Shown here: positions 8,585 to 17,311 of the stretch, piece after piece
How positions within the stretch are numbered: position 1 is the first letter of the stretch
How the letters are laid out: each line of letters opens with the position of its first letter
Source: HIMB11 sp965657135
GTDB lineage: Bacteria > Pseudomonadota > Alphaproteobacteria > Rhodobacterales > Rhodobacteraceae
Reading direction: 5' to 3'
NCBI GenBank assembly: GCA_965657135.1
Contig: CBFHNF010000005.1
Location: forward strand, 84,148-148,147
DNA: 64,000 bases
Notes under the pieces: generated by a model
What the model was told of the DNA's origin: nothing
The model's database searches: none
Seen by the model: only the letters and a program-made list of their open reading frames with translations
Made by a program: the position numbers and the translations under genes

Positions 8585-9343
8585 TTAATTCCCGCGAATA
8601 AGTCGGAAAAAGCCTGAAGCAAGCCATCCTGCTAAAATCGCAATCGCTAAGGACAGCACCCCGTATATCAGCGGTTGCTGTCGTGACAGATTGTATAAAA
8701 ATCGTTCCAGTCCAACCTTCTTCACATCAATCATGGTTTCAAATTCACTCACAACTTTGCCGTCGCGTGTCAAAAAAATCCGTGTGAAATAATCACCCTC
8801 GGTCAAATTCGCGGGCATATCGATTGTAGTGCGAAACAGCGTATCCTGATCTACAAGCACAGAATTTTCTGATCGCTTATATAGTTCTTGGGATTTGCGA
8901 ATGCGAATGACGGCATCACTGAACGTTTGTGCATCCGTAATCGTCATTGGTGCCCCAACTGATCGGATTGCCCGTTCAATTGAAATTTGATGACGCAAAT
9001 CTTCTGTATCAGTTAAAATGCGTGCCAAAGGCGCGTTTGTTGCAATAGCATAAAAACTGGGTGCCGCGTCTACTTCAACGGTGTCCGTGTTCACCCAAAT
9101 ACCAAATCTACGTTCTTTTCGATGAACTGCGACGGATTCTGATGGGCCTGCGATCGTAACGATAACACCTAATTCACCATCTGGAATTTTGTTTTCACGT
9201 TTAATCGCGCCAAAAATTAGGATGTTAGATCCGTCAAAGGTTGCTGTAATTGCAACTTCGTCTTGGCTCATACCCAAAACAATGTCTTCACTTGACACAA
9301 GTGATGGGATTAAAAACAAAAGCAGGGCTAATATACGCATCAA
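8585..9343 (-). CDS. TIGR02186 family membrane-anchored periplasmic protein
   Basis: A 252-residue protein with an N-terminal signal peptide (MRILALLLFLIPSLVSS), a periplasmic beta-rich domain and one C-terminal membrane helix (near LSLAIAILAGWLASGF) followed by a basic tail. This architecture and position beside a TauE/SafE gene identify the TIGR02186 family, conserved in alphaproteobacteria but functionally undefined. Its start overlaps the upstream tauE stop by four bases, so the pair is an operon, suggesting it helps the exporter or senses its substrate. Confidence 0.85.
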   Translation of the reverse strand: MMRILALLLFLIPSLVSSEDIVLGMSQDEVAITATFDGSNILIFGAIKRENKIPDGELGVIVTIAGPSESVAVHRKERRFGIWVNTDTVEVDAAPSFYAIATNAPLARILTDTEDLRHQISIERAIRSVGAPMTITDAQTFSDAVIRIRKSQELYKRSENSVLVDQDTLFRTTIDMPANLTEGDYFTRIFLTRDGKVVSEFETMIDVKKVGLERFLYNLSRQQPLIYGVLSLAIAILAGWLASGFFRLIRGN

Positions 9344-10260
9344 TGTCCACCTGCCGCACCGAGTGAGTAGAGCTCGCTTGGTTCGATTAACAAGTCTAGC
9401 GCAAGCTTAAAACACACTGTAAGAACCATCATTGCCAACAAAATACGCAGCTGTTCAGCCCGCAGGCGTGTCCCAATCTGGGCTCCGATTTGTGCCCCAA
9501 TCACGCCACCCACAAGCAATAGAACCGCTAGCGCCATGTCGACCGTGTAGTTCGTGGTGGCATGCAGCAGGGTCGTGAACCCAGTGACGAATATAATCTG
9601 AAAAAGTGATGTCCCAACAACAACTTTTGTTGGCATGCCCAAAAGATAGATCATTGCAGGAACCATGATAAATCCGCCCCCGACGCCCATTATCGCGGAT
9701 AAAATACCGACAAAAACGCCGACAATTAGAGGGGGAATGACTGAGATATACAGTCCAGATGTTCGAAAGCGTGTTTTAAACGGAAGCGCCTGCATCCAGC
9801 CACGCTGACGTCGCGTTGTAGAAACTTGGGCGTTCTTGCGCGATTTGCGCAGTGCGTTTAGGCTTTCTACGAACATCAAAGAGCCGATCACGCCCAAGAA
9901 AACCACGTAGCAGAGTTTCACCAATAGATCGACTTGTCCCTGCGCCTTTAGATAATTGAAAATCACCACGCCGATCGCTGCCCCCGTAAGGCCTCCAATC
10001 AGCAGCACCGTTCCCATTTTGAAATCAACAGTTTTTCGCCTGAAGTGGGCGAGCACACCAGAAAAGGAAGACGCAACAATTTGATTGGCTTCGGTCGCCA
10101 CAGCAACCGCAGGAGGGATGCCTATAAAAAATAGGAGGGGTGTCATCAAAAAGCCGCCACCAACGCCAAACATCCCTGATAACACACCAACAATACCCCC
10201 CAATCCAAGGAGCAGAAAAATGTTCACAGAAACTTCAGCGATGGGCAGATATATTTGCAT
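9340..10260 (-). CDS. sulfite exporter TauE/SafE family permease
   Basis: An integral membrane protein of about 306 residues with the two homologous halves of the TauE/SafE family: GMFGVGGGFLMTPLLFFIGIP near the N-terminus and the matching GVGGGFIMVPAMIYLLGMP in the second half, separated by a basic cytoplasmic loop (KSRKNAQVSTTRRQR). Family members export sulfite, sulfoacetate or other organic anions; the substrate here is unknown. The second ATG is preferred because AGGG lies six bases upstream. It is the first gene of a two-gene operon with the TIGR02186 gene. Confidence 0.88.
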   Translation of the reverse strand: MQIYLPIAEVSVNIFLLLGLGGIVGVLSGMFGVGGGFLMTPLLFFIGIPPAVAVATEANQIVASSFSGVLAHFRRKTVDFKMGTVLLIGGLTGAAIGVVIFNYLKAQGQVDLLVKLCYVVFLGVIGSLMFVESLNALRKSRKNAQVSTTRRQRGWMQALPFKTRFRTSGLYISVIPPLIVGVFVGILSAIMGVGGGFIMVPAMIYLLGMPTKVVVGTSLFQIIFVTGFTTLLHATTNYTVDMALAVLLLVGGVIGAQIGAQIGTRLRAEQLRILLAMMVLTVCFKLALDLLIEPSELYSLGAAGGH

Positions 10261-10332
10261 GCGCATCCCTATCTTAGGATGTGAAAAAATTGCAAGCCCT
10301 CAGATGACGCAAATGCAAAAGAATGTGAAAAA

Positions 10333-11307
10333 TCACCGTTCTTTTACATAAGGTTCGCCGCCAGCACGTGGCGGAATGGCCTTACCGACAAAACCAGCCA
10401 AGATGACAACGGTCAAAATATAGGGCAGAGCATCCAATAATTGGACCTGCACCTCAAAGCCAAGATACCCTTTGATCAAATCTGGTCGCAGTGCCACCGC
10501 TTGTAAAAATCCAAACAACAGACAGGATGACAATGCATACCACGGACGCCACTTGGCAAAGATCAAAGCCGCCAATGCAATATATCCACGACCCGCGGTC
10601 ATATCTTTTACAAACCCTGCCTGGAGACCCGTTGCCATGTAGGCGCCAGCAATTCCACATAACACACCACAAATAATAACAGCACTATAGCGCATACCAA
10701 TCACGGACACGCCCGCTGTATCTACAGCCTCTGGAGCCTCACCAACTGCACGCAGCCGTAATCCAAAACGCGTTCTAAATAGAACCCACCACGTCAGTGG
10801 AACCATCAACAATGCCACATAAACCAAGATTGTGTGGCCTGAAGCGACTTCATTATAAAATGGGCCTATTATGGGAATTACGCTTAGTGTCTCGGCAAAG
10901 GGCAGGGTGATATTTTCAAATCGACCGCCGCTCAGCAATGCTGGTGTGCGTCCACCTTGTTTGAACCAACTTTGGGCGATTAACACCGTCATACCTGCCG
11001 CAAGGAAGTTTATGGCGACTCCTGAAATCAATTGATTCCCCCGGAATGTGATCGAGGCAACGCCGTGTAACAGTGACAATAGGATAGACGCACCAATCCC
11101 TGCGGCCAGTCCTAACCAGACATTTCCTGTGACATATGCAAAGGCCGCAGAAAAAAATGCGGCGGCTAACATTTTACCCTCTAACCCGATGTCAAAGATA
11201 CCTGCGCGTTCAGAAAACAATCCCGCAAGACAGGCCAACAACAGAGGCGTTGAAAGTCGCATTGTTGAATCAAGAACAGTTAGCAAATCAACTAGAACAT
11301 CAACCAT
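10333..11307 (-). CDS. BMP-type nucleoside ABC transporter, permease 2
   Basis: A hydrophobic 324-residue permease of the branched-chain/simple-sugar type (LivHM-like fold). The segment TPLLLACLAGLFSERAGIFDIGLEGKMLAAAF is characteristic of the second permease in BMP-dependent purine nucleoside importers. It is the last gene of a four-gene minus-strand operon: substrate-binding protein, ATPase, permease 1, permease 2. It pairs with the permease encoded immediately upstream to form the membrane channel. The short gap to tauE shows no clear intrinsic terminator. Confidence 0.92.
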   Translation of the reverse strand: MVDVLVDLLTVLDSTMRLSTPLLLACLAGLFSERAGIFDIGLEGKMLAAAFFSAAFAYVTGNVWLGLAAGIGASILLSLLHGVASITFRGNQLISGVAINFLAAGMTVLIAQSWFKQGGRTPALLSGGRFENITLPFAETLSVIPIIGPFYNEVASGHTILVYVALLMVPLTWWVLFRTRFGLRLRAVGEAPEAVDTAGVSVIGMRYSAVIICGVLCGIAGAYMATGLQAGFVKDMTAGRGYIALAALIFAKWRPWYALSSCLLFGFLQAVALRPDLIKGYLGFEVQVQLLDALPYILTVVILAGFVGKAIPPRAGGEPYVKER

Positions 11308-11310
11308 TCC

Positions 11311-12405
11311 TTAATCCTCCTTGCGCGCGAACATTAGGAATAATCGTTCCAGCGGCATACGCACCATATTATCTAACGCCCCCGTGAACAGAATGACCAA
11401 TGCCTGAATCACAACGATCAGATCACGCGGGATACTGGTCCACAATGCCAATTCCGCGCCCCCTTGGTAAAGAAATCCAAATAGGATTGAGGCAACGACA
11501 ACACCAGCGGGATGACTGCGTCCCATCAAGGCGACAGCGATCCCAATGAAACCGGCTCCTTCGGTGGAGTTCAGGATTAATCGCTCTCCTTCACCCATGG
11601 TCGTGTTCAGCGACATCATCCCGGCCAATGCGCCTGATATCATCATCGCGATTACCGTGATGCGAACGGGGTTTATTCCCGCATATCGCGCCGCTGAATC
11701 AGAATGTCCAAATGCGCGAATTTCATACCCTAACCGCGTCCTCCAAATCAGCAACCAAATGAAAAAAGCAGCCAACAATGCAACGACAAGACTGACGTTT
11801 GCAGGAGCTGCCTTTGAAAATTTAATTCCAAAGGGTTCTAACATTTGATGCAATGTTGGCAGATGGGTCGCGTCTGGAAAGCTGGCTGTCGCAGGATCCA
11901 TCGAGCCGACCGGTCGCATGACGTTCACCAACAAATAATTTAGCAAAGCAAATGCAATAAAGTTAAACATGATTGTGGTAATAACGATGTGTGATCCACG
12001 CTTTGCCTGCAATATTGCAGGAATATATGCCCACGCGGCCCCAAATAATGCTGCACCGACCGCACAGCCAATCAGCGCGAGGCTCCAATGCGGCCAAGGA
12101 ATGTACAGTGCGACCAGCGCAATTCCAAGACCACCCAACATCGCTTGGCCTTCACCACCAATATTGAACAATTTGGCGTGAAAGGCGACAGAGACGGCCA
12201 AACCTGTGAACATAAAGTTCGTGGCATAGTATAATGTGTAACCCCAGCCATAGGTCGATCCAAGCGCGCCGGAAATCATCAACTTTATTGCTGCTTGAGG
12301 GTCTTCACCTATGGCGACAATAACCGCTGCTGATAGTAAAGCGGCAAGAAAAAGAGACACAAGTGGGATAAGAACAACATCAGCCCAAACCGGCATTTTT
12401 TGCAT
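11311..12405 (-). CDS. BMP-type nucleoside ABC transporter, permease 1
   Basis: A 364-residue inner-membrane permease. Recognisable stretches are FMFTGLAVSVAFHAKLFNIGGEGQ and MSLNTTMGEGERLILNSTEGAGFIGIAVALMG, typical of the first permease of YufP-like nucleoside importers. Its start codon overlaps the ATPase stop, and three bases separate it from permease 2, so the four genes are tightly coupled. It likely forms a heterodimeric pore with permease 2 in the cytoplasmic membrane. Confidence 0.92.
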   Translation of the reverse strand: MQKMPVWADVVLIPLVSLFLAALLSAAVIVAIGEDPQAAIKLMISGALGSTYGWGYTLYYATNFMFTGLAVSVAFHAKLFNIGGEGQAMLGGLGIALVALYIPWPHWSLALIGCAVGAALFGAAWAYIPAILQAKRGSHIVITTIMFNFIAFALLNYLLVNVMRPVGSMDPATASFPDATHLPTLHQMLEPFGIKFSKAAPANVSLVVALLAAFFIWLLIWRTRLGYEIRAFGHSDSAARYAGINPVRITVIAMMISGALAGMMSLNTTMGEGERLILNSTEGAGFIGIAVALMGRSHPAGVVVASILFGFLYQGGAELALWTSIPRDLIVVIQALVILFTGALDNMVRMPLERLFLMFARKED

Positions 12406-13967
12406 TAATTCGCTCTCTCTGTTACGCCCGCCATAAGAAGGCCAAGCTCGCGCTCATCCGTGTTTTGCGGCACGCGTTCGCCCATGATTTGGCCGTCAAA
12501 CATAACGGCGATACGGTCTGATAACGACAGCACCTCGTCCAATTCTACCGAAACCAACAAGATGGCTTTGCCGCGATCACGCAATGCAATGATTTGCTTG
12601 TGGATGAATTCGATTGCCCCAATATCGACGCCGCGCGTGGGTTGCCCAATTAATAATATCTCCGGATCGCGTTCTATTTCGCGTGCGACAACAATTTTTT
12701 GTTGGTTTCCACCTGAGAAATTTTTTGCCAAAAGGCGTGGATTAGGGGGGCGTACGTCAAATCGTTCCATTTTTGCGGCCGCATCTGCCTTAATTGCGGC
12801 ATTGTCCATGAAATACCCTGACTGGAATTTGGGATCGCCATGGTATCCAAAAACCACGTTTTCCCACGCCGTGTAATCCATGATCAAACCTTCGCTCTGA
12901 CGGTCTTCGGGAACATGTGCGATGCCTCGGGCCCGACGCGATTGACCATCAGAATTTTTCCCACTTAGGTCTATTTTTTGCCCATTCACGGTTATGATGC
13001 CTGATGCGGTTTGGTATCCTCCAAGAACTTCAAGCAGTTCGGATTGTCCATTACCTGCCACGCCGGCGATGCCCAGCACCTCACCTGCACGCAGGGTAAG
13101 ATTGATGCCTTTCACACGTTCAACGCCTGAATCATCAACGACGCGCAGGTTTTCGATTTGCAGCACGACATCCTTTGGTTGCGCTGGCGCTTTGTCGACG
13201 CGCAACAAAACTTTACGTCCCACCATCAATTCTGCCAATTGTTGTGGATTTGTATCGCTGGTTTTGACGGTTGCCGTCATTTCCCCACGCCGCATCACTG
13301 ACACTGTATCTGTGATATCCATAATTTCGCGCAGCTTGTGGGTGATTAAGATGATTGTCTTACCCTCTTCACGCAATCGGCGCAAAATACGAAACAGTTG
13401 ATCCGCCTCGGAAGGGGTAAGGACCCCCGTGGGTTCATCCAAAATCAGAATTTCGGCCTGACGGTAGAGGGCCTTTAAAATTTCGACGCGTTGTTGGTGC
13501 CCAACCGAAAGGTCTTCGATCACCGCATCGGGGTCTACCTCTAATTCGTATTCATGTGCTAATCGGCGCAGGGATGCGCGTGCTTTTTTCAGCGATGTTT
13601 TTAAGAGCGTACCTTCTTCTGCACCCAATATCACATTTTCAAGGACTGTGAAATTTTGAACCAACTTAAAATGCTGGAACACCATTCCGATGCCAGCGGC
13701 GATTGCGGCCTGACTATCGGAAATTTGCGTCTGCTGTCCGCCAATAAAAATTTCGCCAGCGTCTGCTTTGTAATAACCAAAAAGGATCGACATTAATGTC
13801 GACTTTCCCGCCCCATTTTCACCGATGATCCCATGGATCGTCCCTGGCATGACACGGATTGAAATATCTTTGTTAGCTTGAACTGGGCCAAAAGCTTTGG
13901 AAATCCCACGAAGCTCAATGGCTGGGGCGGCAGTCTCCTGCCGCCCCATTGTGTTTGAATTGCTCAT
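12405..13967 (-). CDS. BMP-type nucleoside ABC transporter, ATP-binding protein
   Basis: A 520-residue ATPase with two tandem nucleotide-binding domains, the architecture of sugar and nucleoside importers (RbsA/YufO type). Domain 1 has Walker A GENGAGKSTL, signature LSVGHQQRVEI and Walker B ILILDEPT. Domain 2 has a degenerate Walker A-like GVAGNGQSELLE, signature FSGGNQQKIVVAREI and a Walker B-like LLIGQPTRGVDIG. Degeneracy of the second site is usual in this family. It powers uptake with the two downstream permeases and is five bases after the binding-protein stop. Confidence 0.95.
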   Translation of the reverse strand: MSNSNTMGRQETAAPAIELRGISKAFGPVQANKDISIRVMPGTIHGIIGENGAGKSTLMSILFGYYKADAGEIFIGGQQTQISDSQAAIAAGIGMVFQHFKLVQNFTVLENVILGAEEGTLLKTSLKKARASLRRLAHEYELEVDPDAVIEDLSVGHQQRVEILKALYRQAEILILDEPTGVLTPSEADQLFRILRRLREEGKTIILITHKLREIMDITDTVSVMRRGEMTATVKTSDTNPQQLAELMVGRKVLLRVDKAPAQPKDVVLQIENLRVVDDSGVERVKGINLTLRAGEVLGIAGVAGNGQSELLEVLGGYQTASGIITVNGQKIDLSGKNSDGQSRRARGIAHVPEDRQSEGLIMDYTAWENVVFGYHGDPKFQSGYFMDNAAIKADAAAKMERFDVRPPNPRLLAKNFSGGNQQKIVVAREIERDPEILLIGQPTRGVDIGAIEFIHKQIIALRDRGKAILLVSVELDEVLSLSDRIAVMFDGQIMGERVPQNTDERELGLLMAGVTERAN

Positions 13968-13972
13968 ATCAC

Positions 13973-14962
13973 TTATTCGACTGGGCAGGCATTGTCTGAC
14001 ATATAGTCATGAACCGACAATGCGCCTGATGCGATTTGACCTGCCGCTGCATCTACAGATGCTTGCATCTCTGCGCTAACCAATGATGCGTTGTGTTCAT
14101 CAAGTGCGTAGCCGACGCCACCATTTGAAAGACCCATCACGTTGAAACCTGTTTCAAGGTTCTCGCCTTGTGTGAATGCATCAAAAACAGCGTTATCCAC
14201 ACGCTTTAGCATTGATGTCAAAACTTTGCCTGAGTGCATGTAATTTTGGTTGCTATCTACACCGATTGACAAAATGCCCTCATCTGCAGCTGTTTGAAGA
14301 ACACCAACACCTGTCCCGCCGGCTGCTGCATAGACCACATCAGCACCCTGAGCGATTTGCGCTTTTGTCAATTCAGAACCTTTTAGCGGGTCATTCCATG
14401 CCGCAGGTGTCGTACCTGTCATGTTTTGGATCACAGTGGCACTTGGGTTAACGGCTTTGACACCTTGTACATAACCACATGCAAATTTACGGATCAGTGG
14501 GATGTCCATCCCGCCAATGAAACCAACTGTGCCTGATTTTGAGGCTTGCGCAGCCATCATGCCCACAAGGTATGAGCCTTCGTGTTCGTTAAAGACCACT
14601 GAACGGACGTTTGGTTTATCAACGACCATATCAATAATTGCGAATTTTGTGTCTGGATAATCAGCCGCAACTGAGTCCAATGCCGTTGCAAAGGCAAAGC
14701 CTGCCATTACGATTGGGTTTGCGCCTGCCTCTGCAAAGCGACGCAGCGCCTGTTCACGCTGTGCTTCTGATTGCAATTCGATCTCGCGGAATGAACCGCC
14801 TGTTTCTTCCGCCCAACGTGTTGCGCCGTTGAAGGCCGCTTCGTTGAATGATTTGTCGAATTTGCCACCTAGATCAAAAATCAGCGCTGGCTCTGCCAAT
14901 ACTGCACCAGCACTTAGCGCCAAGGCAGCTGTTGCGCCTAAAATTTTGCTCATCATGTTCAT
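13973..14962 (-). CDS. BMP family substrate-binding lipoprotein/periplasmic protein
   Basis: A 329-residue periplasmic binding protein of the BMP/PnrA family, which captures purine nucleosides or related ligands. A signal peptide (MMSKILGATAALALSAGAVLA) has no lipobox cysteine, so it is probably soluble in the periplasm. The DLGGKFDKSFNEAAFNGA motif is the family's ligand-binding start. The first gene of the importer operon. The ATG start has GGGAG about seven bases upstream. The exact ligand (guanosine, inosine, riboflavin or other) cannot be deduced. Confidence 0.92.
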   Translation of the reverse strand: MNMMSKILGATAALALSAGAVLAEPALIFDLGGKFDKSFNEAAFNGATRWAEETGGSFREIELQSEAQREQALRRFAEAGANPIVMAGFAFATALDSVAADYPDTKFAIIDMVVDKPNVRSVVFNEHEGSYLVGMMAAQASKSGTVGFIGGMDIPLIRKFACGYVQGVKAVNPSATVIQNMTGTTPAAWNDPLKGSELTKAQIAQGADVVYAAAGGTGVGVLQTAADEGILSIGVDSNQNYMHSGKVLTSMLKRVDNAVFDAFTQGENLETGFNVMGLSNGGVGYALDEHNASLVSAEMQASVDAAAGQIASGALSVHDYMSDNACPVE

Positions 14963-14982
14963 GATTTTTCTCCCGATTGAGG

Positions 14983-15044
14983 ACGCAGGCACCCCCTGCG
15001 TTTTTTCATGCTGTATTAAGGCCGTTGATTGTACAAATCGTCAA
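14983..15044 (-). promoter_or_regulatory. promoter/operator region and leader hairpin of the BMP importer operon
   Basis: Reading on the minus strand, TTGACG (15044-15039) resembles a sigma70 -35 box, with weak TTAATA or CTTAAT candidates 18-19 bases on. Within this promoter is a dyad centred on TTGTACAA (flanked by GAT and ATC), a shape typical of GntR/LacI-type operators. Downstream, in the untranslated leader, a perfect 7-bp stem ACGCAGG-CACCC-CCTGCGT (14983-15001) sits about 20 bases before the start codon. Promoter assignment is inference; the palindromes are directly visible. Confidence 0.45.
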
Positions 15045-15082
15045 CAGGTTTTTAAAGTTTTTTATGAGAAATACAGAAATTA

Positions 15083-15514
15083 TTATGTGATTTCAGGTAT
15101 TTTCGAAAACTGTTTTTCCATCACGATCGCATCTTCATAGTTTTCGTTTGGGAATGCGTAATAATTTTTTCGACGGGCGATTTCGCGATAAGATTGTGAC
15201 GCATAGAGCGATCTGGCCGCCACGTTACCCGATGCAACTTCGAGTATGACCCTTGCAGCGCCTCTCAGATTTGCATCGCTTTCAAAGGCACTTAAGATCT
15301 GGCGGCCAAATCCTTGTTTTTTGAAATTTGGCTTGACCATGATTAAAAATAACTCGGCCTCGTCAAATACAATTTGTCCGATGGCGAAGCCTTCTAGGCA
15401 GTCAATATATAAGGTGCTTTCAGCACTGCGTAGAGCGCTGAATTCTGCTTCGCTCCATGCGCGATGACCTGTTGGATCCGCTGCATGTAATTGGGCCAGA
15501 TCACGCGGTGTCAT
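15083..15514 (-). CDS. rimI: ribosomal protein S18 alanine N-acetyltransferase-like GNAT
   Basis: A 143-residue GNAT enzyme. The acetyl-CoA motif VKPNFKKQGFGRQIL and the LEVASGNVAARSLYASQSYREIARRKNYY block are those of RimI/Ard1-type N-terminal acetyltransferases, which in E. coli acetylate ribosomal protein S18. It overlaps tsaB by 14 bases, and the tsaB-rimI pairing is widespread in bacteria, which supports the name. Local conservation in the catalytic tyrosine region appears intact. The actual protein target in this organism is not established. Confidence 0.85.
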   Translation of the reverse strand: MTPRDLAQLHAADPTGHRAWSEAEFSALRSAESTLYIDCLEGFAIGQIVFDEAELFLIMVKPNFKKQGFGRQILSAFESDANLRGAARVILEVASGNVAARSLYASQSYREIARRKNYYAFPNENYEDAIVMEKQFSKIPEIT

Positions 15515-16094
15515 CTAACACTCTTGGAGGCAATTCACGCGCGGGTGCTGCGTCTGCTGGTTTTACATACATCGGAATGGGGCGCGCGAACTGTTTCGCG
15601 TTTCCGGCAAGGTGCGCGATGTTTTGTACAAATTGTAAAGGTTCGGGACGTGTAAAAATTGGGCGATGAAGCCGCGCGATCTGCTCTAACGTGCCCATTT
15701 GTGGGAGCATGTCGCGACCTGCAAAGTACAACTGATCACGAAGTGCGGGCAGGCATGCAATGGTATCATCAGGTTGATCCCTTAAAGTTGCTTCAAATCC
15801 ATTAATGCCGATTGCTGGAATTTTCAAAGAAAGTGCAAATCCGCGCGCGGCGGATACTGCAATTCGAATACCGGTAAAGTTACCGGGGCCAGTCCCAACG
15901 CCAATGCGGGTCAATTGGTCCAGTTGTATTGACGACCTCTCCAACACGTCTTCGATGATGTCCATGATGGCTTCGGCTTGGCCGCGTGCCATCTCATTGG
16001 CGCGACAGGCTGTCACTTTACCGTCGATCAGAACTGCTGCGGCGCAGAAAGGTCCAGATGTATCAAATGCTAAAACAGCCGAATTAAAGGCCAA
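15501..16094 (-). CDS. tsaB: tRNA threonylcarbamoyladenosine biosynthesis protein TsaB
   Basis: TsaB is the dimerisation partner of TsaD in the complex that attaches threonylcarbamoyl to A37 of ANN-decoding tRNAs. The protein is 197 aa, short but within the family range. The ASKHA-fold start LAFDTSGPFCAAAVLIDG and the GVGTGPGNFTGIRIAVSAARGFA motif are clear. It sits in the order nfu-tsaB-rimI with overlaps of 11 and 14 bases, so all three are translationally coupled on the minus strand. TsaD and TsaE are outside the window. Confidence 0.93.
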   Translation of the reverse strand: MAFNSAVLAFDTSGPFCAAAVLIDGKVTACRANEMARGQAEAIMDIIEDVLERSSIQLDQLTRIGVGTGPGNFTGIRIAVSAARGFALSLKIPAIGINGFEATLRDQPDDTIACLPALRDQLYFAGRDMLPQMGTLEQIARLHRPIFTRPEPLQFVQNIAHLAGNAKQFARPIPMYVKPADAAPARELPPRVLDDTA

Positions 16095-16644
16095 CGGGAC
16101 GGACCTCAGTCACCTCAGGGATATAGTGGCGCAACAGGTTCTCAATACCCATTTTCAATGTCATCGTTGAAGAGGGGCAGCCAGCGCAAGCGCCCTTCAT
16201 TTGCAGGTAAACGATGCCACGTTCGAATCCATGAAATGTGATGTCGCCACCATCTTGAGCCACAGCCGGGCGCACGCGTGAATCAAGCAATTCTTTGATC
16301 TGAGAAACGATACCTGCGTCTTCTTCGCTGTGCTGTGTACCGTGATCGGCTGCTTGGTCACCTTGGATTACGGGCTGGCCAGATTGGAAATGTTCCATGA
16401 TCGCACCCAGAAGTGCAGGCTTGGCATGGTCCCAATCGGTGACATCGTCCTTGGTGATTGTTACAAAGTCGCGTCCTAAGAATACGCCGCGTACCCCTGA
16501 AACCGCGAACAAACGCTGCGCCAAAGGTGAATTGCCCGCGTCATCCGCGTTTTGGTAATCTGCCGTACCCTCATCCATGACGCTCAGGCCCGGAAGGAAT
16601 TTTAGCGTGGCCGGATTCGGGGTTGTTTCGGTCTGAATGAACAT
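16084..16644 (-). CDS. NifU-like Fe-S cluster carrier (Nfu)
   Basis: A 186-residue scaffold/carrier that delivers Fe-S clusters to apoproteins. An N-terminal Nfu_N domain starts MFIQTETTPNPATLKFLPG, and the C-terminal NifU domain carries the cluster-binding Cys153-x2-Cys156 in GACAGCPSS. The start was chosen at MFIQ because GGAG lies six bases upstream and this is the conserved family N-terminus. The intervening linker is acidic. It is the first gene of the nfu-tsaB-rimI cluster. Confidence 0.93.
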   Translation of the reverse strand: MFIQTETTPNPATLKFLPGLSVMDEGTADYQNADDAGNSPLAQRLFAVSGVRGVFLGRDFVTITKDDVTDWDHAKPALLGAIMEHFQSGQPVIQGDQAADHGTQHSEEDAGIVSQIKELLDSRVRPAVAQDGGDITFHGFERGIVYLQMKGACAGCPSSTMTLKMGIENLLRHYIPEVTEVRPVGL

Positions 16645-16738
16645 GCCGCTCTCCAATTTAGAATTGTTTTAAATATGACTATCCTGACCAGATAAGTCAA
16701 GATTACACACAATCAAAACCGAAGTTTGCTGTGACACG

Positions 16739-17194
16739 CTATGTAATCAGTTCAAGTTGTTCTTTTGTCAAAGAGCCAGGGACAATCGTCACTGGAATTG
16801 GCAAGGCCCCTGCGTTCTTAGTCATTTGACTAACCAATGGGCCAGGCCCCTTTTTGTCCATACCTGCCCCAAGTACCAAAACACCAATCTCTGGATCAGC
16901 CTGAATCTGAGCTAAGATTTCTGATACAACTTCGCCCTCCCGAATGATCAATTCAGGTTCAATATGCTTACGGTCACGCATCCATTTCGCGAATACTTCA
17001 AAATGAACCTCAATACGTTCACGCGCTTCTTCGCGCATGATGTCGCTAACGCCAATCCAGTGATTGAATTCATCTGGGCCGATGACCGATAGAATTGTTA
17101 CGCCACCACCTGAATTTGCCGCCCGCATCGCGGCAAAACGCATTGCATTTAGGCACTCTTTGCTGTCGTCAAGGACGACCATAAATTTGCGCAA
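16739..17194 (-). CDS. universal stress protein family (UspA)
   Basis: A 151-residue single-domain Usp. The N-terminal MRKFMVVLDDSKECLNAMRFA holds the conserved aspartate of the nucleotide-binding loop. The C-terminal part reads VLVLGAGMDKKGPGPLVSQ, similar to the G-x2-G-x9-G-S/T site but not perfect, so ATP binding is uncertain. It lies between trpS and nfu, a gene order repeated in roseobacters. The role is unspecified stress tolerance. It starts on ATG and is transcribed in the same direction as its neighbours. Confidence 0.88.
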   Translation of the reverse strand: MRKFMVVLDDSKECLNAMRFAAMRAANSGGGVTILSVIGPDEFNHWIGVSDIMREEARERIEVHFEVFAKWMRDRKHIEPELIIREGEVVSEILAQIQADPEIGVLVLGAGMDKKGPGPLVSQMTKNAGALPIPVTIVPGSLTKEQLELIT

Positions 17195-17311
17195 GCTGAA
17201 CTCCTACTAATCGCAGTGTTATAGTTTCATCGTTGCAGAGTGTGGTTGAACTCTGCGTTTGCGTCAAGGCATTCTATGCCTTGCTATAGTCTAACTTCTT
17301 TGGACTATTGT

